Shown: positions 1 through 7,821, counted from the stretch's first letter. The stretch is DNA of 64,000 nucleotides from CABZJG01 sp902512685 (GCA_051201605.1 CP179201.1:2294001-2358000); one strand, 5' to 3'. A program made the numbers and translations. The notes: generated by a model from the sequence alone, not told the origin.

Positions 1-234
1 GCCGTCTCTTAAATCACAATCCACACAGTCCCACTGCATGAAATCATAAATCCATTTGCGGGCAAATTGTTCATAGCTGTAGGCTCCACCCATAATAACG
101 GCCACAACTAAAAACCCGATTGTGTAAGCCTTAAATCGACCCAATCGACGGTCAACTGCGGACCATCGCTCCTTGCGCTTCATCTGCTTTTCATATCGCT
201 TCAACCGACGTTTATAATCTCGAATATCATTCAC
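1..234 (-). CDS. Small membrane protein, partial at window edge
   Basis: Reading the minus strand from a GTG at 234 gives 78 codons without a stop up to the window edge, so the 3' end is missing. The first 45 residues are very basic (many Lys and Arg) and are followed by one hydrophobic segment (YTIGFLVVAVIMGGAYSY, about residues 44-61), then an acidic stretch with a CVDC pair. An in-frame stop lies just upstream of the GTG, so this start or a later Met is used; no convincing ribosome site is seen. I do not recognise the family. It reads as a small single-pass inner-membrane protein with a cytoplasmic basic arm. Confidence 0.4.
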   Translation of the reverse strand, partial: MNDIRDYKRRLKRYEKQMKRKERWSAVDRRLGRFKAYTIGFLVVAVIMGGAYSYEQFARKWIYDFMQWDCVDCDLRDG

Positions 235-317
235 TATTTTAGCTTAAGGCAGATTAGGACATTAAAAAAGTTACATTTTACCAATGGTGACATAGCCTTC
301 AAATTGTGAATTACAAA

Positions 318-372
318 CTAACTTTCCGCCCCGGCCTGTGTAGCGAGTGTCATCAAGAAAGTTATCACTAAG
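318..372 (-). pseudogene. Signal-peptide gene remnant cut by IS3
   Basis: The minus strand reads ITFLMTLATQAGAES followed by a stop. This matches the signal peptide of the exported protein starting at 1138. The initiator region is missing because the IS3 left end (373) abuts directly. Upstream of it (241-317) I see nothing else. Confidence 0.5.
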
Positions 373-457
373 TGTCTGACGTCAGCGCCTACCGGAAAGA
401 TTTAGGGGTTTAAGCAAAGGAGGATTTCTGGTTCATCGCAGCTATTAAGGAGCGAAG

Positions 458-832
458 ATGAATAAGAGATCCGGAACATCGAAAGAAGCCGTTGATAAGT
501 TGGTCAGAGGTATCAAGCGTAAGACGCGTAAGCACTATTCTGCTGAAGAGAAGATCAGGATTGTGCTGGCTGGTCTACGCGGCGAGGAAAGCATTGCAGG
601 TCTGTGCCGCCGCGAGGGTATTGCCGAGAGCCTTTACTACTTATGGTCGAAGGAATTCCTGGAGGCTGGCAAGAACCGTTTGGCGGGCGATACTGCACGC
701 CAGGCGTCCTCCCCTGAGGTCAAAGAGTTGCGTTCGCAATCATCTGCCTTAAAGGAGGTGGTCGCGGAGCTAACGCTTGAGAACCGCCTGCTTAAAAAAA
801 GCATGCTCGGGGATGGGGAGTTCGACGAATGA
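458..832 (+). CDS. IS3-family transposase OrfA (HTH subunit)
   Basis: This 124-residue protein has the usual OrfA plan: a basic N-terminus, a helix-turn-helix (about residues 28-75, with YSAEEKIRIVLAGLRGEESI and a YYLWSKEF recognition segment), and a C-terminal leucine-zipper-like coiled coil (KELRSQSSALKEVVAELTLENRLLKKS). OrfA normally binds the terminal repeats and, after -1 frameshifting, forms the OrfAB transposase. Here orfB starts in an ATGA overlap at 829 but is broken after about ten codons, so only the DNA-binding part can be made. A plausible GGAG site precedes the ATG. Confidence 0.85.
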   Translation: MNKRSGTSKEAVDKLVRGIKRKTRKHYSAEEKIRIVLAGLRGEESIAGLCRREGIAESLYYLWSKEFLEAGKNRLAGDTARQASSPEVKELRSQSSALKEVVAELTLENRLLKKSMLGDGEFDE

Positions 833-861
833 GATATTCCGCCTCTGAGAAGATTGAAATA
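829..861 (+). pseudogene. IS3 OrfB N-terminal fragment
   Basis: From the ATG overlapping the orfA stop, the reading is MRYSASEKIEI, the typical start of an IS3 OrfB (DDE integrase). Homology then ends and the frame stops within unrelated DNA. No catalytic residue remains. Confidence 0.6.
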
Positions 862-1138
862 AAATTCTATGCTCTTTTCCTTTTTTTGAATCTCCGATAT
901 TGCCAGAATTAATTTCAGAGTGGAAATGAGTAAAATAAAAGGGGTCATAAAGAATTTCTCTCCTAGTAATACGATTCAAAAATTCCCACCTACCTTCGCC
1001 AGCTGCTTCACCACCACCATCAGGAGTACCAAGCTGATCAGTTATTTTAATTATTGGGTCCATTTTGGCGCAAATAATCACTTCAGCCCCCGCCTGTGTA
1101 GCGAGTGTCATCAAGAAAGCTATCAGTAAGGTGCGCAT
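862..1138 (-). pseudogene. Exported protein, 3' end replaced by IS3 DNA
   Basis: Starting at the ATG at 1138 the protein begins with a clean Sec signal peptide (MRTLLIAFLMTLATQAGA, cleavage likely before EVIICAK). About 75 residues of an unrecognised, probably periplasmic protein follow. Near 862 the frame passes into antisense IS3 DNA, so the remaining codons (to 770) are not native. A longer start at 1168 (MGKDKVNFYP) exists but would place charged residues before the signal peptide, so 1138 is preferred. The signal peptide coding segment recurs at 318-372, 5808-5867 and 7457-7537. Confidence 0.5.
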
Positions 1139-1520
1139 GGGGTAAAAGTTAACCTTGTCCTTCCCCATACTAGTAGAACTTAGAGAATACAGTATAATGA
1201 GGCTGTTGTGAATCCCTAGGCCATATAAAATTAAGCATAGGTTGCCCGAGCCCTCTCGATATCAAAACAGTCAACATAGCATATTTAACCAATTGCTAGA
1301 TATGCAGTTTACTGTTCCTATATCTCAATCTCAGGTCAGGCTCATATACAGTACCCCTAGGGGGTGGGGTGGCACTCGCCGAGACACTATTCCTGATTAC
1401 TGACCAAATTACTGACCAAAATACGCCTTATTGTGGTGAACTAAGGTATGCTGTATCTAATGATATCAGAGTGTTAGCTGATTAATGGTGGATGCAACAG
1501 GAGATGAACACCCTGTCTGT
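1139..1520. other. Intergenic region with direct repeats
   Basis: No gene is evident. The stretch contains CCCCTAGGGGGTGGGG near 1356 and a tandem pair of 12-mers, ACTGACCAAATT at 1399-1410 and ACTGACCAAAAT at 1411-1422. Related pairs occur at the integrase start (3434-3457, opposite strand) and a single copy lies at 1618-1629. Confidence 0.5.
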
Positions 1521-1630
1521 CCGCCATTTACTGCCTTACAAACAGTAGCATATCCCAGATAAGCATCAGTTATTACTCAATTCTTTTAGCCAGGCACTTG
1601 TAACGCCGCATGTGAGTACTGACCAAATTG
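1521..1630 (+). repeat. Left arm of 110-bp inverted repeat
   Basis: The segment from CCGCCATTTACTGCCTTACA to GAGTACTGACCAAATT is repeated in inverse orientation at 3445-3554 with roughly ten mismatches by eye. The right copy is the region immediately upstream of the integrase gene. The left copy therefore places the same upstream DNA in front of yaeQ. Confidence 0.8.
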
Positions 1631-1723
1631 CAGTATGTCCTTGTGTTCAACGGTTTTTTATCTGCTTTAACATAACCTCCAGACGCACTAAGCACAGCCA
1701 TCTTCTCCAAACAGGAGCAAATC

Positions 1724-2272
1724 ATGGCGCAAAAAGCCACCATCTATAAAGTAGAACTTTCCGTTTCTGATATGGATCGGCACTATTACGAAACCCACAA
1801 GCTAACCGTGGCAAAACACCCATCTGAAACGGATGAGCGTTTAATGGTGCGCCTTCTCGCTTTTGCACTGAATGCCAGTGAGCAATTGGAATTCTCCAGA
1901 GGCTTATCGACAGATGATGAGCCAGACCTTTGGGAAAAGAGCCTCAGCGGTGAGACTGAACTATGGGTGACTTTAGGCCTTCCAAGCGAGAAGATCGTGC
2001 GGCAATCCTGCGGCAAAGCTAAAGAGGTGATTATCTATTCATATGGCGGCAGAACTGCTGAAGTTTGGTGGGATAAGATCAAAAACAGCACCACACGCTT
2101 TGAGAACCTGAAGGTGATAAATTTGGCTGAGGCAGAAACCAGTAAACTCGCCCAACAGGCAAATCGTTCAATGAAGCTGCAAGTTAATATTCAGGAGGGT
2201 GATTTAATGGTCAGCGTTGATGATAGCATCATGTATGTCACACCTGTAACATGGAAAGATAACGGTCGTTAA
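1724..2272 (+). CDS. yaeQ: YaeQ family protein
   Basis: This 182-residue protein closely follows the YaeQ family along its length: an N-terminal KATIYKVELSVSDMDRHYY strand pair, HPSETDERLMVRLLAFAL, then RGLSTDDEPDLW, ELWVTLGLPSE and AEVWWDKIK. YaeQ proteins are small cytoplasmic proteins with a PD-(D/E)XK nuclease-like fold; E. coli YaeQ has been linked to suppression of rfaH phenotypes, but the molecular role is not settled. The start at 1724 follows an ACAGGAG site. The 3' end overlaps the convergent integrase by 4 bp. Finding it as the only companion of an integrase inside an inverted repeat suggests it was carried as cargo. Confidence 0.9.
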   Translation: MAQKATIYKVELSVSDMDRHYYETHKLTVAKHPSETDERLMVRLLAFALNASEQLEFSRGLSTDDEPDLWEKSLSGETELWVTLGLPSEKIVRQSCGKAKEVIIYSYGGRTAEVWWDKIKNSTTRFENLKVINLAEAETSKLAQQANRSMKLQVNIQEGDLMVSVDDSIMYVTPVTWKDNGR

Positions 2273-3447
2273 TCCAAACTTACTATCGCTTTTTCCATCC
2301 ACTCCTGCAGCACATCCAGCGGATAGCCCGAACCGTACCCATGTCCTGCACCATCAGTCGTCCAACCACCTATTTGGTCGGTTATGTCTGCAGAGCATTG
2401 CACAGCCCTCAATCTATCCCGCATGGAATGTCTGAAGCTGTGCATTGTACAACCACCAGGCACATATTGGTGAAGCCATTTGTTCAATGCTGCACTAGCT
2501 GAGTTGGATTTAGTAGTGTTCTTTCTGTTGTACCTGGGAAAAGTATAGGGGCTGTCTGGAAAGGCCTCTGAGAGCCTCTGAGCGGCCCATAGAGATGCCC
2601 CTACAAGCGGTATATCCCGTTTACTGCTAGCGGTCTTTAGGCGTCTCCAGGGATGCGGTTTGAGGCTTATGTGGGGTATGTCTGCATCTAGGATTATATC
2701 GCTCTTCAGCAGCCCAGCGCCTTCTGCCAAGCGCATACCCGTATCTGAGACCAAAGCCACCAGCCATCTTAGGTCATCATCTATTGTACGACACTCTGAT
2801 TGTACGGTCCTAATCACTTCTATCGGTATTGGCTTACGGGTTAAAACTCCCGCACTTCGATCATGGTAAACACCGACGAAAGGGTTACGGACATCCAAAG
2901 CATATTCTGACAATGCAAAGTTTATAACTGCTTTTAGATAAGAGAAGTTTCGAGTGATGCTGGAGCCAGTTAGGCCACGAGCTACCAACCAATCCCTAAA
3001 CTGCAAAGCATCTTGCCGTGTATACTGCGATAATGGCTTGTTACCACAAAGACCAATCACATACTTACAAGACCGCTCAGCGGCTAAACGAAAAGTCTCA
3101 GGGCGTCCTTTTCCTTTATGCTCGAGATACACCACCAGCGCATCTAAAAGGCAAGGACAATCAGCGTGAGGCGTTGCTAAGGCTACCTCCGGACTGCCAT
3201 CAGACGTGCTACTGACAAGCGATAAACCGATCACTTCAGACTTAGCCAATCTCATCTTGCTCCAGTAAGCTTCTAACTTAGCGGCAGCAATATTGGCCTG
3301 AACCTTAGCCTTCTGAGGAGATGTCGTACGAAGCCCTTGGACAATACGATGATAAGAATAATGGTCTCGTAAGTCAGATGGTACACGCCGAGAAAAGTAA
3401 TAGTAGCCATTACGAACGAAAGTATGGGGGATAGATTTGGTCAGCAA
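2269..3447 (-). CDS. Phage-type tyrosine recombinase / integrase
   Basis: The 392-residue protein has a short DUF6538-like N-terminus (HTFVRNGYYYFSRRVPSDLR), a SAM-like core-binding domain, and a C-terminal catalytic domain. Visible catalytic residues are the first Arg in SDTGMRLAEGAGL, the HxxR box in TMHSFRHSMRDRL, and the likely nucleophile Tyr in GHGYGSGYPLDVLQ. It performs site-specific integration or excision. The start is a TTG inside the tandem ACTGACCAAAT-type repeats, so the gene may be regulated by its own binding sites. The family resembles the broken integrase at 55081. No tRNA attachment site was recognised next to it. Confidence 0.9.
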   Translation of the reverse strand: MLTKSIPHTFVRNGYYYFSRRVPSDLRDHYSYHRIVQGLRTTSPQKAKVQANIAAAKLEAYWSKMRLAKSEVIGLSLVSSTSDGSPEVALATPHADCPCLLDALVVYLEHKGKGRPETFRLAAERSCKYVIGLCGNKPLSQYTRQDALQFRDWLVARGLTGSSITRNFSYLKAVINFALSEYALDVRNPFVGVYHDRSAGVLTRKPIPIEVIRTVQSECRTIDDDLRWLVALVSDTGMRLAEGAGLLKSDIILDADIPHISLKPHPWRRLKTASSKRDIPLVGASLWAAQRLSEAFPDSPYTFPRYNRKNTTKSNSASAALNKWLHQYVPGGCTMHSFRHSMRDRLRAVQCSADITDQIGGWTTDGAGHGYGSGYPLDVLQEWMEKAIVSLD

Positions 3448-3554
3448 TTTGGTCAGTACTCACATGCGGCGTTACAAGCGCCTGGTTAAAAAAACTGAGT
3501 AATAACTGATGCTTATCTGAAATATGCTACTGCTTGTAAGGCAGTAAATGGCGG
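3445..3554 (-). repeat. Right arm of 110-bp inverted repeat
   Basis: Inverse copy of 1521-1630. It spans the integrase start codon and its upstream region and ends where an IS6 terminal sequence begins at 3553. Confidence 0.8.
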
Positions 3555-3595
3555 TGCTGCCAGACTAACCAGCTCAAGCATCAGAAGTCGAAACC
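3553..3595 (+). mobile_element. Solo IS6-family end fragment
   Basis: GGTGCTGCCAGACTAACCAG and the following CTCAAGCATCAGAAG match the ends of the IS6 copies at 23083 and 34394. Only about 40 bp remain, directly abutting the inverted repeat. Confidence 0.6.
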
Positions 3596-3680
3596 TTATT
3601 TCAAACTCTTAAATAAAATGGGGTTGGACAACCCGGCGAGTTGGAACTACAGATCGGTATTTATAAAGTTGTTGTAGGTT

Positions 3681-4793
3681 TCACACCTCTCCCCATATAT
3701 CTTCGGCTGTTTTAACAACTAGTTCCAGCTTTCGCCGCTGATCATCATGGGATATTGCGTTTCCTTCTTCAGTAGAGGCAAAGCCACATTGAGGGGCGAT
3801 GCCCAACTGGTCGATATCTACATATTTTGATGCGTCTTCAAATTTCGACTTCAACCAATCCGTGCTTTCCAGTTCTGCAGACTTTGTAGTGATAAAACCG
3901 GGCATAACGCGCTGTTTGCCTTTTGGTAACAAGCGAAGCGGTTCAAGCCCGCCTGCGCGGTCGGTATCATATTCCATGAAAAAGATATCAACGCCTGTGG
4001 AGAATATCGCCTCGGCGGTAGCATCATAGGCACCTTCTGCTGCGTGGGTTGAGCGAAAATTGCCGCGGCACATATGCATAGCAATTATCATATCATCTGG
4101 CCGGTTTTTAATTGCTTCTCGCATCATCCAGCTGTAATTTTCAATCAATTGGTTCGTATCATAGCCTTCAGCCTCTTTTGCTGCACGATGTTTGGGATCG
4201 CAAAGATATGCGAAAAATATGTCATCCATCTGCAGATAACGACAACCGGCCTCGTAGAATTTCATTACTGCCTTACTATAAACTTTAGCTATATCCGAAA
4301 AAAGGACCTGATGATCTTTGTACTCAACCGGTGCAATATCCTTGGGACTGGTCCTAAAATGACAACACGAAGGCCCTGGGATTGAAATTTTTGGTACGGC
4401 TTTTGTATTGGCTGCAACAAACCTGAAATGATCTAGCATTGGGTGGTTATCTGGAAACGCTAGTTTTCCAGTAATAGTTGGAAAAATAGGTCGTAATTTG
4501 ACCCCCGAAAACTGAACGCCCTCTTCCTGCTCCTCAAGGCTAAGACCCTGCAACATGCCCATAAAATCATAATGCCAGAACGAACGACGTGCTTCTCCAT
4601 CTGTTACAGCTTTTAGCCCAGCCTCTTCTTGCATTCTGATAAGATCAGGAATTGCCTTATCTTCAACTCTCTTTAACTCCTGTGCAGAGATAGATTTATC
4701 GATGTAGAATTTGCGCCGTGCTGAAACCACAGATTCTGGACGCAAAAGGCTCCCTACATGGTCAGCCCTAAATGGAGGTTTCTTTTTAAACAT
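3681..4793 (-). CDS. MetE-like cobalamin-independent methyltransferase family protein
   Basis: From the ATG at 4793 (AAAGGGG ribosome site 8 nt upstream; an upstream in-frame start at 4820 lacks one) the product is 370 residues, matching the stand-alone UROD/MetE-like family rather than full-length MetE (about 750). It begins with the conserved RADHVGSLLRP. It keeps the complete zinc set expected from MetE: His and Cys in AMHMCRGN, Glu in FFMEYDT, Cys in APQCGFAS. It probably activates a thiol for methyl transfer; the acceptor and donor are unknown. It stands alone upstream of an SDR on the same strand. Confidence 0.85.
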   Translation of the reverse strand: MFKKKPPFRADHVGSLLRPESVVSARRKFYIDKSISAQELKRVEDKAIPDLIRMQEEAGLKAVTDGEARRSFWHYDFMGMLQGLSLEEQEEGVQFSGVKLRPIFPTITGKLAFPDNHPMLDHFRFVAANTKAVPKISIPGPSCCHFRTSPKDIAPVEYKDHQVLFSDIAKVYSKAVMKFYEAGCRYLQMDDIFFAYLCDPKHRAAKEAEGYDTNQLIENYSWMMREAIKNRPDDMIIAMHMCRGNFRSTHAAEGAYDATAEAIFSTGVDIFFMEYDTDRAGGLEPLRLLPKGKQRVMPGFITTKSAELESTDWLKSKFEDASKYVDIDQLGIAPQCGFASTEEGNAISHDDQRRKLELVVKTAEDIWGEV

Positions 4794-4909
4794 TGTAAGG
4801 CCCCTTTGGTTTTCCAGCAAAATAGCAGACTTTGGATGCTATTCAAAAATTGTCAAAACTTTGAATTCTAAATCTCATGGCTTAAAGTTCCAACAAGTGA
4901 ATTTTCAGC

Positions 4910-5659
4910 TCATAAATGACGACCTCTATCCACCACGATATTCGTGCCGGTTGCTGTGCGCAAATGCGTCACACAACCCAAAACCGCAAGGGCGATATCT
5001 TCCGGCTCTACAACTCTTTTGATCGGGGTTAATTTGGCGCTTACCTCTAAGTCTTTCCGATCGCGTCCAGCTACGAATTGTGTTGCAACTGCAGCAGGTG
5101 ATACTGACAAGAACCGCACTTTCGGGCCAAATGCCCGCGCAAATGATTTGGTCATCGTATCTAATGCAGCCTTTGCAGCGCAATAAGCGATGTTACTGCC
5201 TGAACCAGTAAAAGCCGAAATTGAAGACACATTTATCACCACCGCTTCACCCGACACCATTAACAAGGGCATATGTTGGCGAATAACTGAAAACGGGCCG
5301 CCAGCGTTTAGGCTAAGTATATCATCGAAAAGCGCTTCATCCAGTGTATCAAGATCCGAATGGGCAATAGGTTTTGTAGCACCAGCGGAGTTCACCAGTA
5401 TGTCTAGTTTTCCAAAAAGGCGCGTAATCCTGGATGCTGCCTCTGCTACAGAGTGCCTATCGCTGATGTCCAGTTGCAAAATACAATGGTCGTTTGTTTC
5501 AAGAGAATCCAACACGATTTGAGCACGTTTTTGGTTGGAGTGATAACCAATTATTACGGTTGAACCTGCATTTGCCAGTTGCCGGGCTGTTTCAGCACCT
5601 ATGCCATTGCTCGCACCAGTTACAAAAGCGATTTTTCCGGAAAGATTATTATCAATCAT
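4910..5659 (-). CDS. SDR family NAD(P)-dependent oxidoreductase
   Basis: This classical short-chain dehydrogenase of about 249 residues has TGASNGIG (cofactor loop, residues 14-21), LVNSAGATKP (NNAG-like), a catalytic Ser in NVSSISAFTG, and YCAAKAAL as the YxxxK pair. It oxidises or reduces an alcohol/ketone with NAD(P); the substrate cannot be read from sequence. The ATG at 5659 is preferred to the TTG at 5665 because a GGAG lies 6-7 nt before it. Same orientation as the MetE-like gene, with a 116-bp gap, so co-transcription is possible but not certain. Confidence 0.9.
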   Translation of the reverse strand: MIDNNLSGKIAFVTGASNGIGAETARQLANAGSTVIIGYHSNQKRAQIVLDSLETNDHCILQLDISDRHSVAEAASRITRLFGKLDILVNSAGATKPIAHSDLDTLDEALFDDILSLNAGGPFSVIRQHMPLLMVSGEAVVINVSSISAFTGSGSNIAYCAAKAALDTMTKSFARAFGPKVRFLSVSPAAVATQFVAGRDRKDLEVSAKLTPIKRVVEPEDIALAVLGCVTHLRTATGTNIVVDRGRHL

Positions 5660-5807
5660 TACCAACTCCAGATTACAAAAGATACTTTAGAACTTTTTAT
5701 CCATTTTCAAACCCCTGATCCACCCCCATTGATTTGACCCACCCTGCTGAAAAGCAAAGAGGATTAATTATGGGGACTGCCATCCAGTAACAGAGAAAAA
5801 TTCATAG

Positions 5808-5867
5808 TTACACGCAATTACCTTGCGTCGCGAGTGTCATCAGGAAAGCTATCAGTGGGGTGTGCAT
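5808..5867 (-). pseudogene. Signal-peptide-like mini ORF, repeat copy
   Basis: The reading is MHTPLIAFLMTLATQGNCV and stop. The first 15 codons are nearly the same as those at 1138 and 7537, but no mature protein follows. It sits just upstream of the 3' end of the methyltransferase gene, and 5666-5807 holds nothing else recognisable. Confidence 0.5.
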
Positions 5868-5877
5868 GGGCTTGTTT

Positions 5878-6669
5878 TTAGCCTTTCGCACCTTTGACCG
5901 CGTTTGCAGAAGCAACCGAAACTATGCGGTTCGTATCGTCTCTCTTCAGAACCTTCCTAAGGTCACGTTTTATTTCTTCCAAAGTGGAAGGTGTCAAATT
6001 TTTTAGTACGCTAGCCACCGATGGCCCAACGGAGTTCACGCTCCAGTAGTCGGCAAAGTTCGCGAATGTTCTTTGAACTTGAAAAGTTGTTGTTTCAATT
6101 GCTTCAAGTCCAGCATCCTCCCACAACTGCTGCATTACGTGAAGTTGAGATGCTTCCTTACTAGGTGGCAGTGGATATTCTATACCCCTTTCACGCAATA
6201 TTGAGTGTAGCGGTTCCATGGGTAGGCCCCCGCCAAGTACATCCCATGCGTATGCTGCAATTACTCCGCCAGCTTTCGTAATTCTAGTCATTTCACGTAC
6301 ACCAGTCGCGGGCTTAGGAACGAAGAACAAAACCAATGCCATTAGCGCAACGTCAAAACTATTATCATCATATGGCAGTGACATTGCGTCCCCGACTATG
6401 AAATCCGTTGATGTATTGAATTTAAGTTTCTTGGCATAGTTTATCTGTGCTTCTGAAGGATCAATGCCCGCAATTCTTTTCGGACTACAGAGTTCATCAA
6501 GCTGAACTGAAAATGCGGCATTTCCACATCCTATATCTGCAAAAGAGTTGCCGTTTTTTGGGCCAAGCCAGTTGATGAAGTGCTTGCCAACTTTTCGGCT
6601 CCAGATGCCCATATAGCGTTCGTATGTATCACCATCATCAAAAACAATTGCAGGTGTCTCACTGTGCAT
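5878..6669 (-). CDS. Class I SAM-dependent methyltransferase (UbiE-like)
   Basis: In this 263-residue protein motif I is FADIGCGNAAFSVQL (about residues 43-57), the acidic ribose-binding residue is in IAGIDPSE, motif III lies around VGDAMSLPYDDNSFDVALM, and GGVIAAYAWD is the post-II loop typical of UbiE/Coq5-like enzymes acting on small molecules. Starts at the ATG at 6669, preceded by AGGGGTAGGACATGC. No quinone or sterol context is present, so the substrate is open. It is a single gene flanked by spacer on both sides. Confidence 0.85.
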   Translation of the reverse strand: MHSETPAIVFDDGDTYERYMGIWSRKVGKHFINWLGPKNGNSFADIGCGNAAFSVQLDELCSPKRIAGIDPSEAQINYAKKLKFNTSTDFIVGDAMSLPYDDNSFDVALMALVLFFVPKPATGVREMTRITKAGGVIAAYAWDVLGGGLPMEPLHSILRERGIEYPLPPSKEASQLHVMQQLWEDAGLEAIETTTFQVQRTFANFADYWSVNSVGPSVASVLKNLTPSTLEEIKRDLRKVLKRDDTNRIVSVASANAVKGAKG

Positions 6670-6898
6670 GTCCTACCCCTGTAAAAAATTGCAAGTATAT
6701 TAGTCCCAAAAACCTAACTGAATAGAACCACATCCGTAAAGATACACTCTGGTTAGAATTGTTTGTTAAGGTTAGGGCAGGATGATTGGGAAAATGAAAG
6801 CAACGCGCCAATTGACGCCAAGGCAACTAATCCAAAATTAATATCAGCCGTATAGTAACTATGACGTATATTTAAGCGTCATACCTCCCTGTTGGACT

Positions 6899-6927
6899 GA
6901 CCCTGCCATTGTGCGGGGTCTTTTTTT
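6899..6927 (+). terminator. Rho-independent terminator without obvious gene
   Basis: GACCCTGC, a 6-nt loop, GCGGGGTC (one G-U pair) and seven T residues. It points along the plus strand, but 6670-6898 contains no plus-strand gene I can support, only a 19-codon ORF at about 6782. It may end a short RNA. Confidence 0.6.
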
Positions 6928-6941
6928 GCAAAATTTATTCT

Positions 6942-7265
6942 TCAAACAGGAACGCGATTAACTTGGAACCGCCAGAATTTGCCGTCTCTTTTTAAACACA
7001 CATTCGTAATTCGATGCGGCACTCCATCTAGATCGCGGACATATTCCATAGCAAAAATATCGCGACGGTCAGCAACAATAAATCGCTCCCGTGAAAAATC
7101 AACCATGCTGCCATCTTCAATTTGCTTTCCAATAATGGCAAGCCAGTCATCGCGGGCGTGCATGTCATAATCATCAACAAATACCATATCTTCATGACAT
7201 AAGGCAGCGATTGCATTTATATCGCGATTATCAAATGCGGTGGTTACTTTAACTGCAAAACTCAT
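6942..7265 (-). CDS. NTF2-like / SnoaL-like small protein
   Basis: This 107-residue protein has the cone-shaped alpha+beta barrel pattern of the SnoaL-like NTF2 superfamily: VTTAFDNRDINAIAALCHEDMVFVDDYD, then ARDDWLAIIGKQI, and alternating strands ending in KFWRFQVNRVPV. Such proteins bind or isomerise small ligands, or have no known activity. It lies 3 nt downstream of the zinc-ribbon gene, so the two are probably one transcript. Catalytic residues cannot be assigned. Confidence 0.75.
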   Translation of the reverse strand: MSFAVKVTTAFDNRDINAIAALCHEDMVFVDDYDMHARDDWLAIIGKQIEDGSMVDFSRERFIVADRRDIFAMEYVRDLDGVPHRITNVCLKRDGKFWRFQVNRVPV

Positions 7266-7267
7266 AA

Positions 7268-7456
7268 TTACGTCCTCTTATATCCAACACTTAAATTGTG
7301 ATCAGTATTACACGTATCGCCCGTACAGCACTCCATGATGTTAGATTTACAGAGGGCACATGCTTCATGCCCATGCACTACAACCGTCTGCAAAGGCGCT
7401 GCACAGCGTGGACAGCGTTGAATGTTGGCATTGTCTGGATGCGCGTGGTTATCCAA
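7268..7456 (-). CDS. Small zinc-ribbon protein
   Basis: This 62-residue protein has CPRCAAPLQTV, HGHEACALCKSN and then ECCTGDTC, giving two CxxC knuckles plus a third cysteine cluster; zinc binding is very likely. The start is a TTG at 7456 with AAGGAT five bases upstream. That TTG follows immediately, in the same frame, the stop codon of the signal-peptide-like mini ORF at 7457-7537. It ends 3 nt before the NTF2-like gene. Function unknown. Confidence 0.65.
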   Translation of the reverse strand: MDNHAHPDNANIQRCPRCAAPLQTVVVHGHEACALCKSNIMECCTGDTCNTDHNLSVGYKRT

Positions 7457-7537
7457 CTAGCTATCCTTAACCGTTAACTCTGGTGATCCTGCTAGTGTAG
7501 CGAGTGTCATCAGGAAAGCTATCGGTGGGGTAAGCAT
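7457..7537 (-). pseudogene. Signal-peptide-like mini ORF, repeat copy
   Basis: MLTPPIAFLMTLATLAGSPE followed by LTVKDS and a TAG. The segment LIAFLMTLAT-AG is shared with 318-372, 1138 and 5867. In-frame readthrough would fuse it to the zinc-ribbon protein. Confidence 0.45.
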
Positions 7538-7553
7538 TAAAATCACTTAAGTT

Positions 7554-7795
7554 CTATTTCAACGAAAGATATTGGCGATTTACCGTTTTTTTTATAACGT
7601 TGTGTTTTACACCGGAATTGCGTCTATAAGCGTCTCCAACGGTAACAAATACCGATGTGTCCTCTCCATCTGGATATTCTATTTTCATCTCACAGTCGGT
7701 TACAGCAGCTATAACATAATGATACTGATGCTCGCGCCAACCTGTTTCTTGATCAGGTTGAAATTCAAACCGCGCTACCCTTGTTCTTGCCTAGC
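7554..7795 (-). pseudogene. Cupin protein, N-terminus lost
   Basis: Minus-strand reading without a start gives ARTRVARFEFQPDQETGW, then REHQYHYVIAAVTDCEMKIEYPDGE and VFVTVGDAYRRNSGVKHNVI. This is a one-domain cupin with the conserved strand pattern; an in-frame TAG lies immediately before the alignable start. It is a diverged copy of 37682-37957 but keeps the 3' part that the other copy has frameshifted. Confidence 0.65.
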
Positions 7796-7821
7796 CCCAT
7801 CTGATTGGTCCAAGACGATTG

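Larger units (their letters stand above)
373..862 (+). mobile_element. IS3-family element, left end plus orfA, truncated
   Basis: The left end starts with TGTCTGACGTCAGCGCCTAC; the same 40-bp end is found alone at 34122. It is followed by an intact orfA and the first codons of orfB, after which IS sequence stops at about 862 and sequence of an exported-protein gene begins. The right end is not present. The element is therefore immobile unless helped in trans. Confidence 0.7.

Noticed and set aside
770..861. C-terminal part of the exported-protein frame on the minus strand
   Set aside because: It is antisense IS3 orfA/orfB DNA, so not native coding sequence.
1480..1530. Possible tRNA or tmRNA 3' end as attachment site beside the integrase
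   Set aside because: No T-loop sequence or pairing acceptor stem; only the inverted repeat is supported.
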